From Thermothelomyces thermophilus ATCC 42464 (lineage: Eukaryota; Ascomycota; Sordariomycetes; Sordariales; Chaetomiaceae), in assembly GCF_000226095.1 (NCBI RefSeq), contig NC_016477.1, forward strand, positions 1,612,001-1,676,000: 64,000 nt of DNA, in the 5' to 3' direction. A model generated the notes under the pieces. That model was not told where the DNA came from, ran no database searches, and saw nothing but the letters and a program-made list of their open reading frames with translations. How positions within the stretch are numbered: the first letter of the stretch is position 1; each line of letters starts with the position of its first letter. Of the stretch, positions 11,341 to 21,138 are shown piece after piece. A program made the translations under genes and the position numbers.

Positions 11341-13583
11341 TTAAAAGGCCCTGACCCATTTCCTAGGTTAGTGCTAACCTCTTCGGTTATTTGGCTAATA
11401 GCGGCTTCATCGATTGTACTTATTTCTATAAGCCATTAAGTACTTATAGCTTCCTACTATTAGGTCTATTCTGCTTTCTATTGTACGTGCTATAGCTTTA
11501 TCTAAAGCTCCTAAATTCGTAACTTCTTTTCATCTATATAATAGAGGCAATCGTTACTCTAGCACGAGTCCTATATATCTCGTCCTATTTCGTAGTACCT
11601 AGGCTAGGCTTATTTTGGAACTGCTGTAATGCCTTCTGGACTCTAAGCTTCGATTTTCTAGAGTAATTCGGCCGCTCTATTTCCTATATTGTAGACCTAT
11701 TCCATAGGGTAGAGGCTTCTATCCTCATTTCCTTGTCAGATTGGCTAGTAATTGTTTTCGAATTTGTCGTAGAAGTGATATTAGCATTCGTATACTATAT
11801 ACTAGAACTAGGGCACTTATATATATGCCTTATATCGAGAGTATAGTCGTATAGCGTTGCCTAAGAGGTATTAGAATTCTTTCCTAAATCTTTCCTACCA
11901 TATATAGACTATAGGTACTCTAATGCTAAGATAGGAGTATTTCTTCTAGTAGCTTTCCTATATATACTTGTCTTTTTTATAGCTCGTATATATAAACTAG
12001 TATTCTGGATTCCGTATATCGTTACTAAGTTACTAGTTATTAAGGTACTTAGTATAGCTATTAGGCCTATTATATATCATAAGCTATTCTCCTTTAATAG
12101 TTTCTATAATATATTAGAGTTCCCTTATCTCGTCCCTTATTTTATTACTCTACTAGGTAAGTCGAGTTAAGCGTCTATCCTATTTGTATAACTCTATATT
12201 AAGTCGGAAAACTTTATTATAGTACTATTCGATTCGTTCCTAGAGGAATAGAACATTAGGTCTAGGTCTTTTATTTCTTTAGGTATTAGTTATCTATAAT
12301 CTATCCTACCTCTATATAACTGTAAAACCCTACTACCTTAAGGCTAGGAGAATCGAAATTAGTAGTATATACTCTCTTGCCGTGTTCTATTCGGCAAGAC
12401 CTATCTCTAGGTCTATAATGACTAGTTCGGAGTACAGTACTTGTTCGTCTTTACCGTTACTATTATATCCGAGACTGTCCGTATTACTACCCCTGTCTTT
12501 ATAACTTATAGCCGCTACTTCGATAATGTCCTTAATAGTTTCGTCAATAACCGTAATTTCCTTTTTAGGGACTGTCTTCTATTCTTTCTTCGGGCTTTAA
12601 CATTCCTACTTATAATGTTCTTTCTTTCTATAGTTATAGTAGGTAATATTAGACTTATCTTTAGTCGTCTTCTTCTAGTCTTGCTTTTATACTATATCTA
12701 TATCTATAGCTCTAAGGTATATCCTATACGAGGTACTAACGTATGCTCGCTTTTTCTTGTCATTAGCCTTAATTATAGTTCTATTTATTTAGCCTTATTT
12801 CTATTACTCTTATATATAGAGTCGATTATCGATTCTAATAACCTATATAATATATTTATCTAAGGTCTTAGGCTAATTATACTTATATAGCTTATCTTTA
12901 ACCTTTTCCTTTAAGCTATTATAGAATAATTATATTAATACCTTATTATTAAGCTAAGACTTAAGTATATCCTATCTAAACTATATAATATAGGAGGCTA
13001 CTAATTTAGTCTATTAGAGATTAGCAAGTCTTTTTTATATATAAATCTTTCTATTTTTGTCGCCAAAAACCTTCTAAAGCTCTTTTTTAATACAGTTATA
13101 AGATCGAAAGACTACCTATATAAACGCATCTTAATTGTCTTTATCTTCCTTAATAAGATAGTCATTCTATATAGGTTCAAACTATCTAAGTACCTTACCC
13201 TTTAGTCTTATAGCTATATAGAGGACTTTAGCTTTATTATCCAGAAACTTGTCATTATTAAGCTAGAAGTAGGATCGAAGGTTCGTCAGGAATCCTATAA
13301 AATCCTCCTTAGTTCCTCTATATTTACTAGGTAGTTTAATCTTAATATAGCTTACTTTGGCAGTCTCGAGCGCCTTGATTTTAGCGTAGGCCTCGTTAAC
13401 TAACTTCTATAAGTACTTTTCGCCGTTCTCGAGTTCCTTAATTCGGGCTTAAGCAGCCTTATCTCTCTAGTCTAACTTCTAGATCTGCTGCTAGAGTTAA
13501 CCAAGCTAGGCAAGCAGCTGTTTGGCCGTAACGTTAGTAGCTATATCGATGTCGAGGTCAAAGTTACCTCCGTTCTGAACCAT
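11322..13583 (-). pseudogene. Copy A: degenerate gag
   Basis: On the minus strand this runs from an ATG at 13583 to a TAA at 11322-11324 and is colinear with the gag of copy C. It is saturated with TpA dinucleotides and stops. The plus-strand open frame at 12441-12863 is a shadow caused by C depletion. The frameshift heptamer and hairpin are mutated here. Confidence 0.88.
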
Positions 13584-13610
13584 AATAGAACAAAGGGAGT
13601 GGTAATAACG

Positions 13611-13985
13611 TGTGACAAACCTAACTTAGACTTCTTCTGAAAGGGTTTAGACGAAGGTAGATTAAGAGGGACAAGTAGGCAGGTTGTCTAAGGGATTTGA
13701 TGAAGCTAAAGGGTTTATAATAATACTAGAGTTATCTTTTATAGTAATTAGCAATGCTTGGTATAAGTACTGTGATTATAATTATTACTACTAGTAAACT
13801 CTTAGAGTCTACCTAATAAGTGACTAGCTAGCTATATATATATAATTGTCTGTCCCTCTTTAATAGTTATTATTAGTACTATTTCTCCTTTTACCTTGTG
13901 ATTCTGTGTTGTCTACGGTAATATATTATTATTACTAGTAAAGACCTTAGTCTTAGCGGTGATAATCTTCTGATTAGTCTATTAA
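13611..13985 (-). repeat. Copy A 5' LTR, inner part (interrupted by copy C)
   Basis: Reverse complement of the copy C LTR, starting tgtgac at 13611 and broken at 13985 by copy C. The remainder is at 21593-21663. Joined length is about 446 bp versus 449 bp in copy C, so A belongs to the same LTR subfamily as C. Confidence 0.92.
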
Positions 13986-14434
13986 TGTCACGAATAAGCA
14001 CATGGGCGGCCTGGCAGGCTGCAGCCAGGACGCGGGACATTCCGACAGCCAATCACTTGACGGACCAACCAGAAGATTATCACCGCCAAGACTAAGGTCT
14101 TCACTGGTGATAATAACATGTCACCGTCGACAACGCAGAATCACGAAGTGAAAGGAGGAGTGGTACTGGTGATAACTATTGAAGAAGGACAGACAATTAT
14201 GTATATATAGCTAGCTAGTCACTCGTTATGGTGGACTCTGGGAAGTTCACCAGTGGTAACAATCACAATCACAGTACTCATACCAAGCATTGCTGATTAC
14301 TGTGAGAGACAACTCTAAGTGTTGTTGTGAACCCTTTGGCTTCACCGAATCCCTCAGACGACCTGCCTGCTTGTCCTGCTTCACCCACCTCCGTCTGGAC
14401 CCTTTCAGAAGAAGTCTGAGTTGGGTTCGTCACA
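13986..14434 (+). repeat. 5' LTR of copy C
   Basis: 449 bp, TGTCAC...GTCACA. Visible signals are a CCAAT box in the first 80 bp, a TATA run (gtatatatag, 14201-14210) and a proposed transcript start near 14252. U3 is therefore roughly the first 266 bp. Confidence 0.96.
14201..14262 (+). promoter_or_regulatory. LTR promoter: TATA box and proposed R start / self-primer
   Basis: A TATATATA run at about 14202-14209 lies ~45 bp upstream of AGTGGTAACAA (14252-14262). These 11 bases are perfectly complementary to the bases 2 nt downstream of the LTR (14437-14447). In Tf1 the first 11 nt of the mRNA fold back on the primer-binding site, so a start at or near 14252 is predicted. The start site is inferred. 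Confidence 0.6.
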
Positions 14435-14436
14435 CG

Positions 14437-14447
14437 TTGTTACCACT
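14437..14447 (+). other. Primer-binding site for self-primed reverse transcription
   Basis: TTGTTACCACT starts 2 nt after the LTR and is the exact complement of LTR bases 14252-14262. No TGG-starting tRNA-type site adjoins the LTR. Self-priming by an mRNA 5' end is established for Tf1 and proposed for related fungal elements such as MAGGY and skippy. Copies A and B keep the pairing (AATAA with TTATT). Confidence 0.7.
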
Positions 14448-14461
14448 CCCTTTGTTCTGTC

Positions 14462-16723
14462 ATGGTTCAGAACGGAGGAGACCTCGACCTCGACACCGAC
14501 ATGGATACCAACGTCACGGCCGAACAACTGCTCGCCCAGCTTGGTCAACTCCAGCAGCGGATCCAGGAGTTGGACCAGAGAGACAAGGCTGCTCAAGCTC
14601 GAATCAAGGAACTCGAGAACCGCGAAAAGTACTCGCAGAAGTTGGTCAACGAGGCCTACGCCAAAATCGAGGCACTCGAGGGCGCCAAAGCGAAGCGCAT
14701 CAAGATCGAACCACCTGGCAAATACGGAGGAACCAAGGAGGATCTCGCAGGATTCTTGACAAACCTCCGATCCTACTTCCGGCTCAATGACGACAAGTTT
14801 CCGGACGACAAAGCCAAAGTCCTCTACGCAGCCACGAGACTAGAGGGCAAGGCACTCAGATGGTTCGAGCCTACGTGGAACGACTATCTCACCGAGGAAG
14901 ACGAAGACGACCGAGACGCGTTCACGCAGGCAGTCTTTCGATCCTACGACCGTTTCGAAGAAGAGCTTCGGAAGGTCTTTGGCGACAAAGACGAGAAAAT
15001 CCATGCGCAAGAAAGACTCGCCAATCTCCGACAGACCAAGTCAGCAGCCTCCTACGCCGCACAGTTCAGACAGGACATGCTCAAGTCTCAGCTTAACGAC
15101 GAGGCGTTGATGCAATTGTTCTATAACGGCTTGAAGGAAAAGGTCAAGGACGAGCTGTACAAGTACGATCGGCCTGAGACTCTGGACGAATACATCGCGC
15201 AGGCCATCAGGATCGATGATCGACTCTACGCACGAGAGCAGCAGAAACGAGGTCGAATGAACGGAACCACGGTTAAGGCCAACGACAAGAAAAAGCGAGC
15301 GTACGTCAGTACCTCGTACGGGACGCACCCCGGAGCCATGGATGTGGATGCAGCGCAGAAGCAGGACCAGAAGAAGACGGCCAAAGACAAGTCTAATGTT
15401 ACCTGCTACAACTGCGGAAAGAAAGGGCACTACAAGCGAGAATGCCGAAGCCCGAAGAAAGAATGGAAACCAACCCCTGGAAAGGAAATTGCGGCCATCG
15501 ACGAAACCACCAAGGACGTCATCGAAGTAGCGGCCACGAGCTACGAAGACAAGGGCAGTGACACGGACAGTCTCGGACACGACGGCAACGGTGAAGACGA
15601 ACAAGCACCGTACTCCGAACTGGTCACTGTGGACCCAGAGACAGGTCTTGCCGAATGGGACATGGCAGGAGAATATGCACCGCCAGTTTCGATTCTCCCA
15701 GCCTTGAGGCAGTGGGGTTTCACAGTCACGCAGAGGCGGGATGGATCGTGGACAACCGACACCCAAGGAATCGAAAGACCCGGACCCAATGCTCTATTCC
15801 TCCAGGAACGAATCGAATGGTACCGCAACGAAGTTTTCCGACTCAACACGGAACTGCGCGAACGGGATGGGCGCTTGACTCGACTCGCCCAGCAGAGCGA
15901 AGAGATGAAGGACGAAATGAGGGAACTCCGACGTATCGTGGAAGCCATCAAAGGAGAACAGCCTGTGACATATGATGGGCCCGATAGCTACGCCGAGTAC
16001 CTTGACGATCAGCAACTCAGCAACGACGTGCGGAACCCAGAATACCAGTTCATGCGCGCGAACCGCGGAAAAGACGAACGCACGTGGGAAAGCTACTGGA
16101 AGAAACACTCCTATGTCAGCACTGGAGTACCTACGGTCCACGTACAATGGGAAGGATTCGGGAAAGAATTCCAATACCTCCCAGGCGACGCCATGCGACT
16201 GCACCCTCGACACGAGGCACATGCGCAAGTGCCCTGGTTTCAGTGTGTGGCACACGAATGTCGATATCACTTCCGCGACAAATTCGAAAACAATCATTGG
16301 CCGACCCGACAGGAAAACGGGGACGGAGGCTTACGCCCTGTGGAATGGGTCTACGATGCAGGAAACAGAGCGGCCGAATTGCTCTGGAAGATCGAAGCCC
16401 GCAATTCAGAAAGCATCACGATAGTTCCAAGACGAGCCTGGCCTAGGCACTGCGGAACCGGACGAGACACATGGGACTCGTGCTGGAGCAACGATTGCCT
16501 CTATCACGCGGACGAAAAGAAATTGCGAATTCGGGAGCTTCAGACGAAGCTATGGCACGCACGACGGAAAGCAGAACGGACCCAATGGTGGGAAGCCGCA
16601 AGCACTCAATGGCTCACGGAAATGAGCACGATCGACGAAGCCGCTATCAGCCGAACAACCGAAGAGGTCAGCACTGACCTGGGAAACGGGTCAGGGCCCT
16701 TCGAGGGGCCCGGAAACCATTAA
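14462..16723 (+). CDS. gag: Gag of copy C (753 aa) with zinc knuckle and long C-terminal extension
   Basis: This is the structural capsid/nucleocapsid protein of the retrotransposon. An N-terminal coiled coil (about residues 20-75, QLQQRIQELDQRD) precedes a Retrotrans_gag-like helical region (about 85-265, with LEGKALRWFEPTW). A CCHC zinc knuckle, CYNCGKKGHYKREC, spans residues 315-328. About 425 residues follow, with acidic stretches, a second coiled coil (about 450-500) and two Cys/His clusters near residues 595-620 and 664-683. That tail is unusually long: capsid/NC proteins of MAGGY-type elements usually end soon after the knuckle. The ATG is the first in the transcript. Its last 46 bases overlap the pol frame, which is reached by -1 frameshifting. 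Confidence 0.9.
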   Translation: MVQNGGDLDLDTDMDTNVTAEQLLAQLGQLQQRIQELDQRDKAAQARIKELENREKYSQKLVNEAYAKIEALEGAKAKRIKIEPPGKYGGTKEDLAGFLTNLRSYFRLNDDKFPDDKAKVLYAATRLEGKALRWFEPTWNDYLTEEDEDDRDAFTQAVFRSYDRFEEELRKVFGDKDEKIHAQERLANLRQTKSAASYAAQFRQDMLKSQLNDEALMQLFYNGLKEKVKDELYKYDRPETLDEYIAQAIRIDDRLYAREQQKRGRMNGTTVKANDKKKRAYVSTSYGTHPGAMDVDAAQKQDQKKTAKDKSNVTCYNCGKKGHYKRECRSPKKEWKPTPGKEIAAIDETTKDVIEVAATSYEDKGSDTDSLGHDGNGEDEQAPYSELVTVDPETGLAEWDMAGEYAPPVSILPALRQWGFTVTQRRDGSWTTDTQGIERPGPNALFLQERIEWYRNEVFRLNTELRERDGRLTRLAQQSEEMKDEMRELRRIVEAIKGEQPVTYDGPDSYAEYLDDQQLSNDVRNPEYQFMRANRGKDERTWESYWKKHSYVSTGVPTVHVQWEGFGKEFQYLPGDAMRLHPRHEAHAQVPWFQCVAHECRYHFRDKFENNHWPTRQENGDGGLRPVEWVYDAGNRAAELLWKIEARNSESITIVPRRAWPRHCGTGRDTWDSCWSNDCLYHADEKKLRIRELQTKLWHARRKAERTQWWEAASTQWLTEMSTIDEAAISRTTEEVSTDLGNGSGPFEGPGNH
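16681..16711 (+). promoter_or_regulatory. -1 ribosomal frameshift signal (GGGAAAC plus hairpin)
   Basis: The heptamer GGGAAAC (16681-16687) is in the X XXY YYZ phase of gag (G GGA AAC). A 6-nt spacer (16688-16693) and a GGGCCC/GGGCCC hairpin (16694-16699 with 16706-16711, 6-nt loop) follow. The pol frame is -1 relative to gag, is open from 16678, and gag stops at 16721-16723. All parts of the canonical signal are in place, so Gag-Pol is predicted to be a fusion of about 2000 residues. Confidence 0.85.
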
Positions 16724-19700
16724 CGCCCGTGCAGCGGCAAGTGGTAGCGCAGTACAGGAGGAACTGGCGCAAGGGACCACTATATCGAGACCTCCCGGCA
16801 GAAACATGGGAAATCGCTGCAATCTTTGGACGACGGCGGCAAGACAAGCGACTGTGGATAACAGCACAATGGAGACAGCACGAAATGCTCGCACTAGTGG
16901 ACAGTGGAGCAGAGATGAATCTGATTTCGCCGACACTTGTGAATCAGCTACGGATACCCTGGAGAATGAAGCGGAAGCATGGCATAGTCAAAGGGCCATT
17001 TCCGACGCAATGGGTACGCAGAGAGACCGAACCGATCGACATCACTGTGGCAGGGAAGACCACAGCAGTCGTATTCAGCATCGTGGACATGGGCAACGAC
17101 AAAGACATGATATTGGGGTTACCATGGCATGAAGATTACGACCCGGACATCAGCTGGAAGAATGGTGGCCACCTGCGACCCCGAACGGAGTCGTATTCGA
17201 CCAGCAAGATGGGGAGCGCGCAAGGATCGCGAGCGGACGATGCTCAAGGAAAGGCATGTCCTACGGATCCACCGCAAGAGACGGACAGTGGCAGGCAGAC
17301 CACTACGGACTCTGGAAGAGGCGGCACAACGACATCGATATTGCGACAGGAGGAACGAGCTGAATCGCCGATAGCTGTTCTCTCCGTTGACGAATGCGGA
17401 GCACTGCAATTGGAGCAGTGGGTTGAGACAGGAGAAATCGCCAGTATCGCCATGGACGGAACCAAGTTCGCATACTATCAGAAAACCGAGAGACGAGACA
17501 AGACTGGGGAAGTACCGAAGGAGTATGAGGGACACCCAGCATTCGAACCGAAACATCTGGAAGGATTACCAGAACACGGCCCATGGGATCACGAGATCAA
17601 GCTCAAGGAAGGAGCACGACTGAAGTTCTTCAAGATTTACCACACGAGCCAGACGCAGAACGAAGAACTTAAGCGATATTTGGAGGAGAACCTTCGAAGA
17701 GGACATATCCGCCCGTCGACATCGCCAGCAGGCTACCCAATCCTGTTTGTGCCAAAGAAAGACGGAAAGCTACGGTTATGTGTCGACTATCGGCAACTCA
17801 ACGAACAGACCGTGAAAAACCGATACCCGTTACCGCTGATCTCACGGCTCCGAGATCAGTTGGCAGGAGCCCAATATTTCACGCGTCTTGACTTGCCATC
17901 GGCCTACAACCACATACGGATCAAAGAAGGCGACGAGTGGAAAACGGCCTTTAGGACACCCTATGGCCACTACGAGTACCTCGTCATGCCATTCGGACTT
18001 ACGAACGCGCCGGCAACGTTCCAAGCCCTGATTGATCAAGCTATCCAACCCTTTCTCGACAAATTTGCGGTATGTTATCTCGACGACATACTCATCTTCT
18101 CCAAGACGATGGACGAACACCGGAGGCACGTGAAAGCAGTGCTGGACGCGCTGCACGCGTACAAGCTATCAGTCAACAAGGGAAAGAGCGAATTCCATGT
18201 CAGGAAGACAGTCTTTTTGGGATACGAAATATCCCCCGGACAAATCCGGATGGAACCTTCAAAGGTTGAAGCCATCAAGAATTGGCCACAACCAGCGTCA
18301 GCCACGGAAGTACGAAGTTTCATCGGATTTGCGAACTTCTACCGGATGTTCATCAGGAACTTTGGAGCGATCGCACGACCTTTGCACGAACTCACCAAGA
18401 AGAATGCTGAATTCCAATGGGAAGAGCAACACGAGCAAGCATTCACGCAAATCCGCGACGCCATTACCGAAGATCCAGTACTGGTACTGCCAGACCCCAA
18501 GAAGCCATTCGAGGTGGAAACGGACGCTTCAGACTACGCCATCGGAGGACAATTGGGACAACGAGACGAACAAGGGAAGCTACATCCTGTAGCCTTCTTT
18601 TCAAAGAAGCTCGACGGACCACGTCTCAATTATCCGATCCACGACAAGGAACTACTTGCGATTGTCGAAGCTTTCAAGGAATGGCGACCATACCTCAGCG
18701 GCACGATTGAACCGGTACAAGTGTATACGGATCACAAGAACTTGCGATACTTCACGACGACGAAGGAACTCAACGGACGACAAATACGATGGGCAGAATT
18801 CCTCGCGGAATTCAACTTCGAGATCCGCTACAAGAAGGGCAAAGAAAACGCACGAGCAGACATTTTAAGCCGACGAACGGATCACACGAAAGGACGAACG
18901 GGAACAACACCACCGTTGTTCAAGGAACGAACAGACGGGACGTTGCACCACGAAACGCAGACACCCGTGGAAGATGATCCACTTGACTCGTTCCTAGAAT
19001 GCTGCGCAATCTTTCGAGAGGAAAGGATCAACGAGGCACAGTATCAAGCAGCACCCGGACCAGTGGTACCTGACGGAGTGGAAGAAAGAGATGGGAAACT
19101 CTGGTACCGAGACAAAGCGTACATCCACGACAAGGATCAACAGCTGCGAATGATTCGAGAACTCCACGAATCAAAACTCGGAGGACACAAAGGAGTCACG
19201 AAGACTGTCGCACAAGTCAAGAAGCACTACGACTTTCCACAGTTAACGGCACGAGTTAAGGAAGTCGTACGGAACTGCGACATCTGCAATCGGAGCAAAA
19301 CGGCACGACACAAGCCGTACGGGCTACTTCAGCCACTACCAACAGCTGACAAACCATGGAGTTCAGTTGCGATGGACTTCATCACGAAGCTGCCAGAATC
19401 CAAGGACACAGCCACAGGAGTGACCTACGACAGTATTCTTACTGTAGTAGATCGCCTGACTAAGTGGGCATATTTCTTTCCCTACAAGGAGTCCTGGACA
19501 GCGGAACAGTTGGCAGACGTGATCTATCGGCAAGTTGCATCAGTGCATGCTTGGCCGCAAGAATGGATCACCGACAGAGACACCAAGTTCGCATCGAAGT
19601 TCTGGCAAGCGTTAATGCAACGATTAGGCGTCAACAGCAAGCTGTCAACGGCATATCACCCGCAGACCGACGGACAAACGGAGCGACTAAACCAAGTTGT

Positions 19701-20472
19701 TGAGCAATACCTCCGCTCTTACGTCAATTACCAACAAGACGACTGGGTCATGCTGTTACCAACAGCACAACTCGCCTACAACACGACGCCGACAGAAACG
19801 ACCAAAGTCACACCGTTCTTCGCGAACTACGGATATGAAGCAGACCTTAGGCAAGGACCAGAGGTCACAGTGCCGAGAGCAGCAGTCAAAGCAGAACAGA
19901 TGCACGCACTGCATGAAAAGCTCAAAAAGGAACTCGAGTTTGTCAAGACCAGAATGAAGAACTACTACGACAAACACAGGCTCGAGGGACCTCGCCTAGA
20001 GAGGGGAGACAAAGTCTACCTGATCGCACGAAACTTGCAAACCAAACGACCAAGCACGAAGCTGGACTTCAAGAAGGTCGGACCCTTCGTTATCAAAGAA
20101 CGAATCTCGACATCCAACTACCGACTATCGTTACCGTCATCTATGCGACTACGGACGGATGTTTTTCATATTTCACTTCTCGAACCAGCACCAAAGAACG
20201 CCAAGGTTGCCACGCACATCGAAGCAGAGGACGAAGAGGAAGAATGGGACGTCGAAGAAATTCTGGATTCACGCATCATCAACGGGGAACTGCAGTACCT
20301 GGTCAAATGGCTTGATTTTGGACCAGAGGACAACTCATGGGAACCAGTCAAGAATTTGAACTGCCCTGAGAAACTGGAACAGTTCCACCGGCAGAATCCG
20401 GATCGACCAAAGGAAAACCCGGGACAGAACCAAAGACGGCGCCCCAGTCGACAGCATCGACGGCATCATTAA
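16687..20472 (+). CDS. pol: Pol of copy C: PR-RT-RNase H-IN-chromodomain (about 1261 aa after the shift)
   Basis: This polyprotein copies and integrates the element. Counting residues from a GTG at 16729, the protease motif LVDSGAE has its Asp at 58, reverse transcriptase spans about 330-500 with YLDD at 450-453, and RNase H spans about 590-720 (ETDASDYAIGG). The integrase has an HHCC finger ending CDICNRSK and a D,D-E core (MDF, TDRD, QTERLNQ). A chromodomain closes the protein (WDVEEIL, YLVKWLDFG, NSWEP). Chromodomains of this class read histone marks and direct integration to chromatin such as H3K9me3 (family knowledge). No ATG fits the start and the frame is open only from 16678, so translation is expected by frameshift at 16681-16687. 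The 3' end overlaps the antisense gene by about 125 bp. Confidence 0.92.
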   Translation, partial: RVRALRGARKPLTPVQRQVVAQYRRNWRKGPLYRDLPAETWEIAAIFGRRRQDKRLWITAQWRQHEMLALVDSGAEMNLISPTLVNQLRIPWRMKRKHGIVKGPFPTQWVRRETEPIDITVAGKTTAVVFSIVDMGNDKDMILGLPWHEDYDPDISWKNGGHLRPRTESYSTSKMGSAQGSRADDAQGKACPTDPPQETDSGRQTTTDSGRGGTTTSILRQEERAESPIAVLSVDECGALQLEQWVETGEIASIAMDGTKFAYYQKTERRDKTGEVPKEYEGHPAFEPKHLEGLPEHGPWDHEIKLKEGARLKFFKIYHTSQTQNEELKRYLEENLRRGHIRPSTSPAGYPILFVPKKDGKLRLCVDYRQLNEQTVKNRYPLPLISRLRDQLAGAQYFTRLDLPSAYNHIRIKEGDEWKTAFRTPYGHYEYLVMPFGLTNAPATFQALIDQAIQPFLDKFAVCYLDDILIFSKTMDEHRRHVKAVLDALHAYKLSVNKGKSEFHVRKTVFLGYEISPGQIRMEPSKVEAIKNWPQPASATEVRSFIGFANFYRMFIRNFGAIARPLHELTKKNAEFQWEEQHEQAFTQIRDAITEDPVLVLPDPKKPFEVETDASDYAIGGQLGQRDEQGKLHPVAFFSKKLDGPRLNYPIHDKELLAIVEAFKEWRPYLSGTIEPVQVYTDHKNLRYFTTTKELNGRQIRWAEFLAEFNFEIRYKKGKENARADILSRRTDHTKGRTGTTPPLFKERTDGTLHHETQTPVEDDPLDSFLECCAIFREERINEAQYQAAPGPVVPDGVEERDGKLWYRDKAYIHDKDQQLRMIRELHESKLGGHKGVTKTVAQVKKHYDFPQLTARVKEVVRNCDICNRSKTARHKPYGLLQPLPTADKPWSSVAMDFITKLPESKDTATGVTYDSILTVVDRLTKWAYFFPYKESWTAEQLADVIYRQVASVHAWPQEWITDRDTKFASKFWQALMQRLGVNSKLSTAYHPQTDGQTERLNQVVEQYLRSYVNYQQDDWVMLLPTAQLAYNTTPTETTKVTPFFANYGYEADLRQGPEVTVPRAAVKAEQMHALHEKLKKELEFVKTRMKNYYDKHRLEGPRLERGDKVYLIARNLQTKRPSTKLDFKKVGPFVIKERISTSNYRLSLPSSMRLRTDVFHISLLEPAPKNAKVATHIEAEDEEEEWDVEEILDSRIINGELQYLVKWLDFGPEDNSWEPVKNLNCPEKLEQFHRQNPDRPKENPGQNQRRRPSRQHRRHH

Positions 20473-21011
20473 TCTGTGACGAGGGCATAGCAGGCGTCTC
20501 TTGCCGCTCAACCTCCTCCAACTCGTCCAAGGTCGACAGACCACGCGCCACCATGTCGGCACCTTTCTCCACCAAAAACTCCTTCTGCTGACGAAGACGC
20601 CGGAGCCGCGCAAGCTTTTCGGACAACTCGCGCTGGGCTTCTTCCAGACGGCGTTGAGATTCATCCAGCTCAAGTTCGGCACGACGTTCAGCATCCTTGA
20701 TACGACGCTGCTCCTGGAGAATGCGATCCACTAGAACGAACATCAGGAATCACATTCAAAAAAAAAAAAAAAAAAAAAAAAAAGAAGAAGAAAACGTGCT
20801 TACAGGAAGAAAGCGGTATGCCAGAGCCATCGCAAGAACGACCTCGACGAACGCAGGCTTCGCAACGCTTCGTACGCGCGATCATTTTGCAAACGAGGCC
20901 TTGCGACGCGCACCAAGAGCAAGGCATAACGACAAAACCGTTCTCAGCGATGTTCTGAGCAAGGGAAGCACGGTAACGTGCAGAATGCGACTTCCGTTTC
21001 TCTATCGGCAT
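20348..21011 (-). CDS. Antisense Zn2Cys6-like / coiled-coil protein inside copy C (196 aa, one intron)
   Basis: This is a minus-strand gene between pol and the 3' LTR. Exon 1 is 21011-20804; the intron is 20803-20731 (GTAAGC donor, long T tract, CTGAT branch, TTCTAG acceptor, 73 nt); exon 2 is 20730-20348. Splicing keeps the frame and removes the homopolymer. The Cys spacing is C31-x2-C34-x6-C41-x8-C50-x2-C53-x6-C60, which fits the Gal4-type Zn2Cys6 rule. A linker and a strong charged coiled coil (about 72-125) follow, then an acidic tail with AVDWGAVFG. A zinc cluster followed by a dimerisation helix is the layout of fungal zinc-cluster DNA-binding proteins; DNA binding is inferred. Copy B has a diverged homologue in the same place. 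Host gene capture or an accessory ORF are both possible origins. Confidence 0.72.
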
Positions 21012-21122
21012 TTTGTCAACATGGCGACCACGACGCAGAAACAGGGAGAATGCAGTACTCACAAGCGAAGGGTTGTTGGCGCTATTTGAAACGGCCTAAG
21101 AGGGCTTTCGGGTCGAAAGCCT

Positions 21123-21134
21123 TGAAGGAGGGGC
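21123..21134 (+). other. Polypurine tract of copy C
   Basis: The purine run gaaggagggg ends 5 nt before the 3' LTR (21139) and is the expected plus-strand primer. Copy B has aaagaggggg at the same place. Confidence 0.7.
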
Positions 21135-21138
21135 ATCG

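Noticed and set aside
12441-12863. 140-aa plus-strand ORF in copy A
   Set aside because: It is the antisense shadow of RIP-mutated gag; its Leu/Ile/Ser-rich composition comes from C depletion.
15041-15766. 241-aa minus-strand ORF over gag of copy C
   Set aside because: It mirrors high-GC coding sequence, lacks recognisable motifs and is not conserved as a protein in copies A and B.
21002-21062. Possible extra upstream intron (GTGAGT...GATAG) for the antisense gene
   Set aside because: It would remove the MPIEKRK start and no convincing upstream exon is seen, so the ATG at 21011 was kept.
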